Positions 18,750 through 26,994 are shown, counted from the first letter of the stretch. The stretch is 64,000 nt of DNA from Lysinibacillus sphaericus OT4b.31 (GCF_000392615.1 NZ_KB933398.1:1543391-1607390), one strand, 5' to 3'. Numbers and translations: made by a program. Notes: generated by a model from the letters alone, not told the origin.

Positions 18750-19193
18750 TTAATGACAATGGTGCTGCTGCGAATATTTTATGCCTGTCGCAATAAAACG
18801 ATTGAACGGGTTTTAGTCAATGTGAAGGAAAAGCATAGTAATAGCTAGTCACACAAAGTAATGCTTAAAGCGACACTGGCTTTATAAATCAACTCAAGCT
18901 ATTCAAAAATGACATGCCCAACCATGGGGGATTATGTTCAAAATGAAAAAGAGTCGCTCTATCCGTGGAGTCGTTTTGAATGTAAAACTACAGAAAAAAT
19001 TAAAGGTTTCGGGAATTGCTCGCATTCCCGAAACCTTTTGTCATCAAACTGCATCGATTCCGATTTAAGCGAGATTGAACTTTTAGAGGCAGTGAAAAAT
19101 TAGCTAAATTGCATGAGTAAAGATTCTTACAGGTTTTGTATAGACGTATATATAGGAATCCACATAGCCCGCTAAGCTGATCTTTAACATGGT
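18750..19193. other. 444-base gene-free region with a repeat-derived hairpin
   Basis: No supported gene. Short open frames lack ribosome binding sites. The notable item is the repeat copy and hairpin at 18984-19040, related to a second copy at 25253-25306. The right end is the 3' side of the minus-strand IclR-type gene. Confidence 0.5.
18984..19040 (+). repeat. Dispersed hairpin repeat, copy A
   Basis: Arms 19002-19016 and 19024-19038 pair perfectly over 15 bases with a 7-base loop and end in CCTTTTG, so it can also act as a terminator. Together with the preceding AAACTACAG and A-run it matches copy B at 25253-25306 over about 55 bases with scattered, mostly pyrimidine-pyrimidine changes. 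Confidence 0.7.
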
Positions 19194-19934
19194 TTACCTC
19201 GCACGGTAACCTAGTTTCATCGACACTCTCTTTCCTGTTTCCAGTAGATGTTCAGTAAGGAATTGTATATGTTCATCGGTCACGTTGAAGCTAACAAAGC
19301 CAATGCTTACAGCGCCTACTACTTCTCCGAATCCATTCAAAACTGCCACTGCGACAGAGGACGTTCCTGCTGTTCGCTCTCCATGACTTATTGAAAATCC
19401 TTGTTTCCTTATTTGTTCTAGCTGTGTATTAAAGTCAGCAATATCGTCATTAGGAACTAGCTGGCTAATAATTTCACTTGCTTGTGAAGTAGGCATAGAG
19501 GCCAAAATGGCTTTGTTTGCTGCACCAATATGCATAGGTATTCGAATACCAAGTTGGTCATAAATTCGAATTGGATTGGCTGCGCTGTCAATTCTTTCGA
19601 TAATAATTGTATCTGTCCCCGCGGGCTTACTTAAATAAACGCTCTGTTCTACCTCTCGTGCTAAACGTTCTAATTCTGGTCTTATTTTGCTGATATAGTC
19701 CATCGTATCATATACTTGTAAACCAAATTCCATCCATATTGTACCGAGACGATAGTGTTTAGTTTGTTCGTCTTGTTCAATCATGCCCTGTTGAATCATT
19801 GCTTTTAAAATTCTATGTAATGTACTAAGAGGTAAATCGACTTTAGTTGCAAGCTCAGATATGGACAGACTGTTTTCAGTTGTTTCAGAAGCTAAAACCT
19901 TAGCAATGGTCATTGCCCGTTCTAATAATTGCAT
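19194..19934 (-). CDS. IclR-family transcriptional regulator
   Basis: The 246-residue protein has an N-terminal winged helix-turn-helix (about residues 1-65: SLSISELATKVDLPLSTLHRILKAMIQQGMIE) and a C-terminal IclR effector-binding domain (about 75-246) with GAANKAILASMP, the GERTAGTSSVAVAVLNGFGEV core and a closing FLTEHLLETGKRVS helix. IclR proteins bind small organic acids or similar effectors and usually control an adjacent catabolic operon. It is divergent from the two hydrolase genes. ATG 19934 is preferred; the GTG 12 bases upstream is part of the ribosome binding site. Effector unknown. Confidence 0.9.
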   Translation of the reverse strand: MQLLERAMTIAKVLASETTENSLSISELATKVDLPLSTLHRILKAMIQQGMIEQDEQTKHYRLGTIWMEFGLQVYDTMDYISKIRPELERLAREVEQSVYLSKPAGTDTIIIERIDSAANPIRIYDQLGIRIPMHIGAANKAILASMPTSQASEIISQLVPNDDIADFNTQLEQIRKQGFSISHGERTAGTSSVAVAVLNGFGEVVGAVSIGFVSFNVTDEHIQFLTEHLLETGKRVSMKLGYRAR

Positions 19935-20061
19935 ATGTTGTACCACCTCCTCTACTTCTATTTTATTTTTATTCTCTAGCCACGTCTAGTTACATAATAG
20001 TGGAGCTTCTTTATATAATATTCTCCTAAAATAATAGAATATAAAAATTTTTCTAAATATA

Positions 20062-20090
20062 TTGACAGTATAACATAAAACGCATATATT
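20062..20090 (+). promoter_or_regulatory. Sigma-A promoter of the hydrolase-permease-RocB operon
   Basis: A perfect TTGACA at 20062-20067, a 17-base spacer and TATATT at 20085-20090. Expected transcription start near 20097, about 55 bases before the first gene. Confidence 0.8.
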
Positions 20091-20102
20091 TTTCATATAA
20101 AC

Positions 20103-20139
20103 TTTCCTCTAAACGGAAACGTTTTCCACTATACGGAAA
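20103..20139 (+). promoter_or_regulatory. Candidate IclR-type operator array
   Basis: The segment reads TTTCC-N7-GGAAA-N3-TTTCC-N7-GGAAA: half-sites at 20103, 20115, 20123 and 20135. The central GGAAA-CGT-TTTCC resembles the TGGAAAT-ATTTCCA consensus of E. coli IclR. It lies just downstream of the expected transcription start, where a bound repressor would block elongation or promoter clearance. The binding protein is presumably the divergent IclR-type product; this is inference. Confidence 0.6.
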
Positions 20140-20152
20140 AGGGGTGAAGGGA

Positions 20153-21025
20153 ATGCATTATTGTTCTTCAATGTATGCACCTTTAAAACGCGTTATTGTA
20201 AAACATCCAAAAGAGGCTTTTAAAAGCCAAGAGTATCTTAGTGGTGAATGGAAAACATTCAACTACATATCAGAGCCTAATTTTAACGAGGCTTTAAGTG
20301 AATATGCAGAGTTCATTGCAATTCTCGAAAAATATGTTGAAAAAATTGATTATTTACCAGTTTCAAATGATGTAGGGTTGGACTCGCTATACGCACATGA
20401 TCCTGTAAAATTCACACCACATGGTGCCATCATTTTGAAATCTGGTAAACAATTAAGACAATCAGAAGCGACTGTTTATAAAGCCTTCTTAGAAGAACAG
20501 GGTATCCCAGTTGTCGGAGAATTAACAGGAGAAGCAGTTTCGGATGGTGGGGATATTGTCTGGCTTGATGACCGGACACTTGTTGTAGGACGTGGCTATC
20601 GCACGAATGAAGAAGCTATCCGTCAATTAAAAGAAATTACGGCTGATTTTGTTGATGAATTTATTGTAGTGCAGCTTCCACATGATTTAGGTGAAGCCGA
20701 ATGTTTACATTTGATGTCCTTTATCAGTATGGTGGACAAGGATTTGGCTGTCGTACATTCAAGGTTAATGCCAGTATTTTTCCGTCAGCTTATCATTAAT
20801 AAAGGAATTCAACTCATTGAAGTACCCAAAGAGGAATATGACAATTTAGGCTGTAATGTGTTAGCACTTGCTCCAAGAGTTTGCGTCATTCCAAATGGAA
20901 ACCCTTACACAAAACAACAATTATTAGATGCAGGCGCTACAGTTTATGAATATAAGGCTGAAGAAATTTCGGTTAAAGGAACAGGTGGACCAACTTGTCT
21001 AACTTGTCCAGTAATTAGAGGATGA
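20153..21025 (+). CDS. DDAH/arginine-deiminase superfamily hydrolase, divergent member
   Basis: This 290-residue protein belongs to the guanidino-group modifying superfamily (dimethylarginine dimethylaminohydrolase, arginine deiminase, amidinotransferases). Visible signatures are the AHDPVKF segment near residue 83, VSDGGDIVWLDDRTLVVG near 127-145, H186 in ECLHLMSFI (catalytic histidine position) and the C-terminal GGPTCLTCP with C282 as likely nucleophile. The C-terminus looks like arginine deiminase, but the protein is far shorter than the about 410-residue ArcA. I cannot name its substrate. ATG 20153 has AGGGGTG eight bases upstream. The next gene is a second member of the superfamily, 18 bases away. 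Confidence 0.85.
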   Translation: MHYCSSMYAPLKRVIVKHPKEAFKSQEYLSGEWKTFNYISEPNFNEALSEYAEFIAILEKYVEKIDYLPVSNDVGLDSLYAHDPVKFTPHGAIILKSGKQLRQSEATVYKAFLEEQGIPVVGELTGEAVSDGGDIVWLDDRTLVVGRGYRTNEEAIRQLKEITADFVDEFIVVQLPHDLGEAECLHLMSFISMVDKDLAVVHSRLMPVFFRQLIINKGIQLIEVPKEEYDNLGCNVLALAPRVCVIPNGNPYTKQQLLDAGATVYEYKAEEISVKGTGGPTCLTCPVIRG

Positions 21026-21043
21026 AAAAGGAGACTATATATT

Positions 21044-21805
21044 ATGTTTAAAAATGTCATTGTAAAAACACCAGGAAATAGTTATATCAACGGTTTAACA
21101 ACTAGTGATCTTGGAAAACCATTCTTAGAGAAATTATTTGAACAGCATGAAAAATATATAAAAGCTTTACAAAAATGTGGGGTAGCTGTAACGCAACTTC
21201 CAGCCAATGAAGCATTCCCTGATTCTACTTTTGTAGAGGATACAGCGGTATTAACGTCTGAATTCGCTATTATTTCTAAACCAGGTGCGGATGCTCGCAA
21301 TCGAGAAATTGAGGAGATAGAACCCGCAGTGAAAAAGTTTTATAACAAATTGTACTATATCGAAGCGCCGGGTACACTCGATGGTGGAGACGTATTGCAA
21401 GCAGAAAAGAAATTTTATGTAGGTATTTCAGAACGTACCAATGAAGAAGGAGCACGTCAATTCAAGGAAATCGTTGAAAAAGAAGGCTATGAAGCAACGA
21501 TTCTTCCTTTAAAAGAATTCTTCCATTTAAAAACAGGTATCGCCTACGTTGGTGAAAATCGTATGGTGCTTGCTGGCGAGTTTGTCGATCATCCAGCATT
21601 CGAATCGTATGAAAAAATTGTGATTCCTAAAGAAGATGAGTATTCAGCAAACTGTATTCAAGTGAACGATTATGTTATTCTTCCAGCTGGCTATCCAAAT
21701 ACGAATCGTAAGCTGAATGAATTAGGCTATAAAACAATTGAACTTGACATGTCTGAGTTCAGAAAACACGATGGCGGATTAAGCTGCTTATCATTACGTT
21801 TTTAA
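21044..21805 (+). CDS. Dimethylarginine dimethylaminohydrolase (DDAH)
   Basis: DDAH hydrolyses N-omega-methylated arginines to citrulline and methylamine or dimethylamine. The 253-residue length equals that of the characterised Pseudomonas enzyme (254). Motifs in order: FPDSTFVEDTAV (about 66-77), TLDGGDVL, ERTNEEGARQF, H161 in FFHLKTG (catalytic His; 162 in Pseudomonas) and the C-terminal GGLSCLSLRF with C248 as nucleophile. Related plant and bacterial proteins act on other guanidino compounds, so methylarginine is the likely but unproven substrate. It is cotranscribed with the preceding hydrolase. Confidence 0.88.
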   Translation: MFKNVIVKTPGNSYINGLTTSDLGKPFLEKLFEQHEKYIKALQKCGVAVTQLPANEAFPDSTFVEDTAVLTSEFAIISKPGADARNREIEEIEPAVKKFYNKLYYIEAPGTLDGGDVLQAEKKFYVGISERTNEEGARQFKEIVEKEGYEATILPLKEFFHLKTGIAYVGENRMVLAGEFVDHPAFESYEKIVIPKEDEYSANCIQVNDYVILPAGYPNTNRKLNELGYKTIELDMSEFRKHDGGLSCLSLRF

Positions 21806-21831
21806 TTTACTACAGTACTAGAAAAACTAAA

Positions 21832-21865
21832 ACCCAATCAATTTGTAGGGGAAAATTGATTGGGT
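21832..21865 (+). terminator. 13-bp hairpin between the DDAH gene and the permease gene
   Basis: Arms 21832-21844 and 21853-21865 pair perfectly. The sequence after it is T-rich but lacks a T-run, so it may be a partial terminator or an mRNA-processing or stability element that lets the permease be made at a different level from the hydrolases. Confidence 0.55.
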
Positions 21866-21933
21866 GCTTATAATTTTAGATATCAGAATATTTGATATTT
21901 TGATAGTGAGGAATATGAAAGCGGGGATGGACG

Positions 21934-23358
21934 TTGAGTAAAGGGGAACAACAAAATAATTTATTGAATCGTTCTATGAAAAGTCGCCATTTATTGATGC
22001 TATCACTAGGCGGAGTTATTGGAACAGGATTATTTTTAAATGTTGGTTATACAATCAATCAAGCAGGTCCTGGTGGGGCTTTAATTGGGTATTTGTTTGG
22101 TGGTTTCATATTATACATGGTAATGAATTGTCTTGGAGAACTGGCTGTTTATATGCCAGTAACCGGTTCCTTCCAAACATATGCAACACGTTTTATAAAT
22201 CCAGCGGCTGGTTTTTCTTTAGGCTGGATGTATTTTGTTGGATCTGCTGCCACAGCGGGAGTGGAATTTACCGCAGCGGGGATATTGATGCAACATTGGT
22301 TTCCTGATATCCCTATTTGGATATGGTGCGCTGTTTTCATGGTGCTGTTATTTTTATTAAATGCCCTAACTACTAAAGGTTTTGCAGAAGCAGAGTTTTG
22401 GTTTGCGAGTATCAAAGTGGTTGCAGTTATCGCTTTTATCGTTATTGGTGCAGCAGCTATATTTGGCTTGATACCATTGGCAGATCGTCCGACACCTCAT
22501 TTAACTAACTTAGCACCAACAGGGTTATTTCCAGCGGGTATCGTAATTATATTTGTGACCATGATGAATGTTATTTTCTCATATCAAGGCTCAGAGCTGG
22601 TAGGAATTGCGGCTGGGGAAACTGAAAATCCAGAAAAGAATATACCAAGGGCAATACGTACAATCATTTTTAGAATTATCGTATTCTATATCGCCTCCAT
22701 TATTGTACTATCTGCAATTTTTCCAGCATCTGAACTTGGACTGCTTGAAAGTCCTTTCGTAACATTGATGAAAATAGCAGGTGTTCCTTATGCAGCAGGC
22801 ATTATGAATTTTGTCATTTTGACAGCGATTTTATCAGTTGGTAACTCGTGTCTTTATGCTTCTACACGTCTACTGTGGTCAATGTCAAAAGAGGGAATGG
22901 CTCCAAAATTATTTGGGCGTCTCACTAAAAATAAAGTGCCATTAAATGCACTTATTTTCACAATGCTTTTCTCCCTGTTATCGCTATTAACGAGTGTCAT
23001 GGAAGCAGATGCAGTATTTGTTTTACTCATGTCGATTGCAGGAATTGCGGTTACGATTTCATGGATGGGTATTGCGACATCGCAATTGATGTTCCGCCAT
23101 CGCTATGTGAAAGCTGGAGGAAAGGTGGATGATTTGAAATTTAAAACACCTTTTTATCCATTGATTCCTTTGTTTTGTATTAGCTTTTGTGTACTAATTC
23201 TTGTGTTTTTAGCATTTGATCCAACACAACGAATTGGTTTGTTCTACGGCATTGGATTTTTTATAGCTTGTATGCTTTTCTATAAAATGAAATTGAGTAA
23301 AACGAATACAGCTCCTTCTGACATTGACATCAATGAGGAACCACTTGATTTACATTAA
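21934..23358 (+). CDS. APC-superfamily amino-acid permease (AAT type)
   Basis: The 474-residue protein has about twelve hydrophobic helices and the conserved start of the amino-acid transporter family, RSMKSRHLLMLSLGGVIGTGLFLN, with the GxIGTGLF substrate-binding loop in helix 1. Another family mark is the GSELVGIAAGETENPEKNIPRAI segment after helix 5-6. It imports an amino acid with protons across the cytoplasmic membrane. Start is TTG 21934 with GGGGATGG upstream; an ATG at 21927 is in another frame and stops at once. Between the hydrolases and the RocB-like gene, it probably brings in arginine, a methylated arginine or a product such as citrulline. Confidence 0.88.
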   Translation: MSKGEQQNNLLNRSMKSRHLLMLSLGGVIGTGLFLNVGYTINQAGPGGALIGYLFGGFILYMVMNCLGELAVYMPVTGSFQTYATRFINPAAGFSLGWMYFVGSAATAGVEFTAAGILMQHWFPDIPIWIWCAVFMVLLFLLNALTTKGFAEAEFWFASIKVVAVIAFIVIGAAAIFGLIPLADRPTPHLTNLAPTGLFPAGIVIIFVTMMNVIFSYQGSELVGIAAGETENPEKNIPRAIRTIIFRIIVFYIASIIVLSAIFPASELGLLESPFVTLMKIAGVPYAAGIMNFVILTAILSVGNSCLYASTRLLWSMSKEGMAPKLFGRLTKNKVPLNALIFTMLFSLLSLLTSVMEADAVFVLLMSIAGIAVTISWMGIATSQLMFRHRYVKAGGKVDDLKFKTPFYPLIPLFCISFCVLILVFLAFDPTQRIGLFYGIGFFIACMLFYKMKLSKTNTAPSDIDINEEPLDLH

Positions 23359-23408
23359 AATGGCTCAGCACTAAGAAGAGTATTTGCATTGGATAAAGGA
23401 GAAATATT

Positions 23409-25013
23409 ATGAACAACTACGTATGGAATACACCTGAAAAACTTCGAGCGTTATTATGTGAAATTGTGAGTTGGGAAAGTAGAACATTAACACAAGGAGA
23501 AAATGAGTTTGCCCACAAATTAAAAACGATGTTGCGAACGCTTACTTATTTTTGTGAAAATCCACACCATATTGAGTTACATGATGCAGGTTTGGGAAGA
23601 AATGCTGTAACAGCCTTGTACAAACATCCGACTGCAACAGAAACAGTTGTACTCATCAGTCACTTTGATACTGTTCATACGGAAGAGTATGGTGAACTGG
23701 AGCCATTCGCTTTTTATCCTGAAGAGTTGACAAAAAAACTAATGGAACCCAAATACAAGAAAGACTTACCCGAAGCGGCAAGAATCGATCTGGAGTCAGG
23801 GAATTATTTATTTGGTCGTGGGACGATGGATATGAAAATGGGGCTTGCTCTGCATATGCAACTACTTGAAAAAGCAAGCATTGAGCAGTGGCCAATTAAT
23901 CTGGTATTAACAGCTGTACCTGATGAGGAAGTGAACTCTGCTGGTATGCGCGCAGCAGTTGTTGAACTTGTAAGGTTACGTGAGCAGCATGGCTTAACCT
24001 ACAAATTATTTTTAAATAGTGAACCTTCTTTTTCACAAGGTCCATCAGATATAAATGAGTATATCTATTCAGGGACAATTGGTAAAATTATGCCAGCCGC
24101 TTTATTCTATGGAAAAGAGACGCATGTAGGCGAACCTTTAAAAGGAATGACGGCGAATTACATTGCTTCATATATGACACAGTATATGGAGTGGAACCCT
24201 ATTTTCCGTGAAACGGACCTTGGTGAAAGTACGCCGTTGCCAGTATCTTTACAATTAAAGGATCTGAAAATGGAATATTCCACACAAACACCATATCGAG
24301 CGGCTGCTCTTTACAATGTTTTTTTAATGAAACGTACAGCGTCCGAGGTGATGGAGATATTTGAACATGTAGCAAAGGAAGCGATGGCCGCTTGTAATAT
24401 GCATTACAAAGAAATTTGTGAGCGCGAGCGGGTTAAGGGTGTTGGTGAAGTGAAAGTTCTTTGTTACGAGACACTCTTAGCACATGCGATAAATAAAATA
24501 GGTGCCGAAGAAGTGCAATGCATAAAACAAAAAGTTCTAGAAAATAATTCTTGGGATGATCGTGAGAAATCCATCCGCATTGTAGATCAGCTCATGATTC
24601 GATGCCAAGAACTAACACCTGCAACAGTGCTGTTATATGCACCACCCTACTATCCTGCTATCAACTCATCTGATAATGCTCTTGTTATTAAATCAATCGA
24701 ATTGATGAAAGAAACAGCAAAAACGTTTCATATTGAAATAGATCAGATTCATTATTTTAATGGTATTTGTGATTTGAGTTATGTTAACTATGCAGATGAT
24801 GCTAATGGTTGGCTAGCATTTGAGCGTAACACACCTGTTTGGGGAGATACGTATAGCATCCCATTTGAAGCAATGGCAGCATTAAAGGGTCCTGTTTTGA
24901 ATGTCGGTCCTTTTGGAAAAGATGCACATCAGAAAACAGAGCGATTACATGTTGACAGTGCATTTAAGGAAATGCCTGTCATGATTGACACACTTATAAA
25001 GAGCCTATTTTAA
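23409..25013 (+). CDS. RocB-like M20-family metallohydrolase
   Basis: The 534-residue protein resembles RocB of the B. subtilis arginine-utilisation regulon, an M20-family protein of unknown reaction, slightly shorter than its about 566 residues. Metal-binding motifs are SHFDTVH (about residues 79-85), GRGTMDMKMGLA (about 138-149) and the catalytic PDEEVNSAGM (about 178). A long insertion between the second and third metal motifs and the C-terminal half (SWDDREKSIRIVDQLM, PPYYPAINSS, HYFNGICDLSY) are RocB features. AAAGGAG precedes the ATG; 50 bases separate it from the permease gene. I infer hydrolysis of an acylated or otherwise conjugated arginine derivative. Confidence 0.82.
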   Translation: MNNYVWNTPEKLRALLCEIVSWESRTLTQGENEFAHKLKTMLRTLTYFCENPHHIELHDAGLGRNAVTALYKHPTATETVVLISHFDTVHTEEYGELEPFAFYPEELTKKLMEPKYKKDLPEAARIDLESGNYLFGRGTMDMKMGLALHMQLLEKASIEQWPINLVLTAVPDEEVNSAGMRAAVVELVRLREQHGLTYKLFLNSEPSFSQGPSDINEYIYSGTIGKIMPAALFYGKETHVGEPLKGMTANYIASYMTQYMEWNPIFRETDLGESTPLPVSLQLKDLKMEYSTQTPYRAAALYNVFLMKRTASEVMEIFEHVAKEAMAACNMHYKEICERERVKGVGEVKVLCYETLLAHAINKIGAEEVQCIKQKVLENNSWDDREKSIRIVDQLMIRCQELTPATVLLYAPPYYPAINSSDNALVIKSIELMKETAKTFHIEIDQIHYFNGICDLSYVNYADDANGWLAFERNTPVWGDTYSIPFEAMAALKGPVLNVGPFGKDAHQKTERLHVDSAFKEMPVMIDTLIKSLF

Positions 25014-25061
25014 TAGTTCTTATATTGAAAGACGACTGGTACTAAAGGTAACACCTTCTGG

Positions 25062-25108
25062 CTGTAGACAAACTCGGCAAAAAATCGAGTATGCCTACAG
25101 TCTTTTTT
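25062..25108 (+). terminator. Terminator after the RocB-like gene
   Basis: CTGTAG (25062-25067) pairs with CTACAG (25095-25100) and ACTCG (25072-25076) with CGAGT (25086-25090); six Ts follow at 25103-25108. Confidence 0.7.
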
Positions 25109-25149
25109 CTCTTACAATAGAATATAGGAATAATCAGGTCAGGAAAAAA

Positions 25150-25306
25150 CCACTCGCTTTCCGCGGACGAACCAGCTACTCTCCTCTTTCGCTCCGCTTC
25201 GTGCGGGGTCTAGCTGGCTCGTTTCTTCCGAAGCTTTTTCAGCTTCGAAAAACCACAAAAAAATCAAAAGGTCTCGGGACTGTCCAGCATTCCCGAGACC
25301 TTTTGT
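25150..25306 (-). repeat. Compound palindromic repeat element including hairpin copy B
   Basis: Three nested or successive hairpins: ACGAACCAGCTA (25167-25178) with TAGCTGGCTCGT (25211-25222), one mismatch; GAAGCT/AGCTTC at 25230-25246; and AAAAGGTCTCGGGA (25266-25279) with TCCCGAGACCTTTT (25291-25304). The CGCTTTCCGCGGACG stretch near its left end is of a kind that recurs as dispersed repeats in many Bacillaceae genomes. The last hairpin with its A-rich 5' flank is copy B of the repeat seen at 18984-19040. No transposase is nearby. Confidence 0.65.
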
Positions 25307-25552
25307 CGACACTGGAGCTGATGCTAAATGTACCAGCTTTTTTAATATACTTATATTCATAATTTGAATAACGCATTTCATTACAATTAATGGGTAATTT
25401 ATTGTAAGGTATTAAGTAATTGGAAGTAGAAAAAGAAAATATCTAGGGATTTTTAAAAAATGTTACGAAAGCTTGTGGTATTCATTTTTCGAACGATAAA
25501 TAAAGCACAATATATTTGAAAAGACGGCACGGTCATTAAAGCACCCTTTTTT

Positions 25553-25607
25553 GCTCGGGTCAAGGTCTGAAACGCTCGGGTCAAAGACAAAATCGCTCAG
25601 GTATCAA
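25553..25607 (+). repeat. Three short direct repeats, 21-base period
   Basis: GCTCGGGTCAA at 25553-25563 and 25574-25584, then the variant GCTCAGGTATCAA at 25595-25607. The starts are exactly 21 bases apart; the spacers differ. An inverted CCCGAGC lies nearby around 25652. Function unknown. Confidence 0.65.
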
Positions 25608-25781
25608 GTTCCCACACGAGACAACCTGGCATGCATAAGTGCATTCACTTCCCGAGCAATATGAAGCTGCTCTTGTAAATTGGTTTCAATGAAGCCCTTG
25701 TGCCTATTGTAACTGCTTCTTCAAATCTATATCCTAGGAGCGGATATTACGGAAAATCTAGCTCTATCTTTACGAAAAGAA

Positions 25782-26938
25782 ATGATCCAACTGAATTTAA
25801 AACGAATGCGAACAGTAGCTTGGACATTGATGTATATATCGGCTATCGTAACATTTATTCATTTTGGAGAGGTCTTTTTCTCAATAAAGGAAAGAGTGAT
25901 GGAACCGTCCTATATCGCCATTCACACAGTAATGTTTTATATAAATTTAGCGGTCTTACTATTTGTCAAAGAAAAAAGAATACATGTTAATTCACTGAAT
26001 ATACATAAATATGAATATGTATTGTTAAGCTATATATATATAACAATTTTATTGATAACTGGTATTACGGTAATGGATGTTTATTACTTTAATCATGCAG
26101 CACTTTATGAAGTCTTTTTTAAAATTCTGTGTAGCGTATTTGCGTTATCATTGCGTAAAATGATTTTGGCGGTTTTAATAACGGTTCCAACTATTTTAAT
26201 AGCGCTTTTTTGAATGTAGGGATGACAGGAGAGAGTATTAAAGTGATACTACCAATGTCTCTAATTGTACCGATAGGTTTAGTTATTCAACATCGTATTT
26301 ATAAAATGCAAAAGCAGTTTACAAAGGAGCATATTTTGTTGGAGGAAGAAATAACAAAATCAAAGCAACTATCAAAATTGTTAGCGGAAAAAAATAGTGA
26401 ACTAACAGAACAAGCACTTCGTGATTCCTTAACAAACTTACCATATCGTCGGGCTTTTAATGACAAATTGGAACATATGGTGCAACACTTAATAAATTGA
26501 AGACGCTAATATTTATGATTATTGATATTGATTTTTTTAAAAATTTTAATGATTATTACGGTCATTTACATGGGGATGAAGCGTTGATTAGAGTCACTGG
26601 TCTTTTGGGTGAAATTTCCTTAAAGTATAATGCATTTGCGGCACGATGGGGAGGAGAAGAATTTGTCATCGTCAGTCAACATGCACAACATTTTACAGTA
26701 CATGTTTGTGAGGAAATTTTACAAGAAGTACGTAACCTGAAAATTCGTCATGAACATTCACCGATTGCTGATGACCGTCAGCATATGGATGTGTCATGCC
26801 AAAGTTTTTAATTTACAACATATTCAAACCTGTTGTGCTCTAGCTGATTAAGCGCTGTATACTGTGAAGCAATACAACCGAAATCATTTTCATGTAAAAA
26901 CAGTAGTTTTCGAAGAAGAAGTATGTTGGCCTGTATAA
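25782..26938 (+). pseudogene. Decayed membrane-bound diguanylate cyclase (GGDEF)
   Basis: The first 143 codons encode several membrane helices (WTLMYISAIVTFIHFGEVFF and others), ending at a TGA at 26211-26213. The next piece carries a coiled linker and the start of a GGDEF domain (LRDSLTNLPYRRAFNDKL), broken again at 26498-26500. A third piece holds MIIDIDFFKNFNDYYGHLHG and the active-site loop RWGGEEF. A further frameshift near 26775 leads to TVSIWMCHAKVFNLQHI, and an in-frame TAA then interrupts the terminal ALYTVKQYNRNHF motif, whose frame ends at 26938. With at least four lesions the cyclase cannot be made. An intact copy would have synthesised cyclic di-GMP. Confidence 0.8.
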
Positions 26939-26994
26939 TTTTGCCTAATAAAAGCTTAGAACGTTGATGCGATGCGCTTTCAGGGCTTCCTAGG

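Larger units (their letters stand above)
25014..25781. other. 768-base gene-free region rich in repeats
   Basis: In order: the terminator at 25062-25108; a compound inverted-repeat element at 25150-25306 including repeat copy B; and three 21-base-spaced GCTCGGGTCAA units at 25553-25607. The rest up to 25781 shows no coding frame with a ribosome binding site. Confidence 0.6.

Noticed and set aside
18909-19103. 64-codon frame starting MTCPTMGDYVQ
   Set aside because: It runs straight through the perfect repeat hairpin at 19002-19038, has no ribosome binding site and no family resemblance; treated as chance.
25553-25607. Possible CRISPR array
   Set aside because: Only three units of 11-13 bases at a 21-base period, one diverged; repeats and spacers are far too short and no cas gene is present.
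25700-25990. 96-codon plus-strand frame starting MPIVTASSNLYPRSG
   Set aside because: No ribosome binding site, no recognisable domain, and it overlaps in another frame the membrane part of the decayed diguanylate cyclase, which is clearly the real signal.
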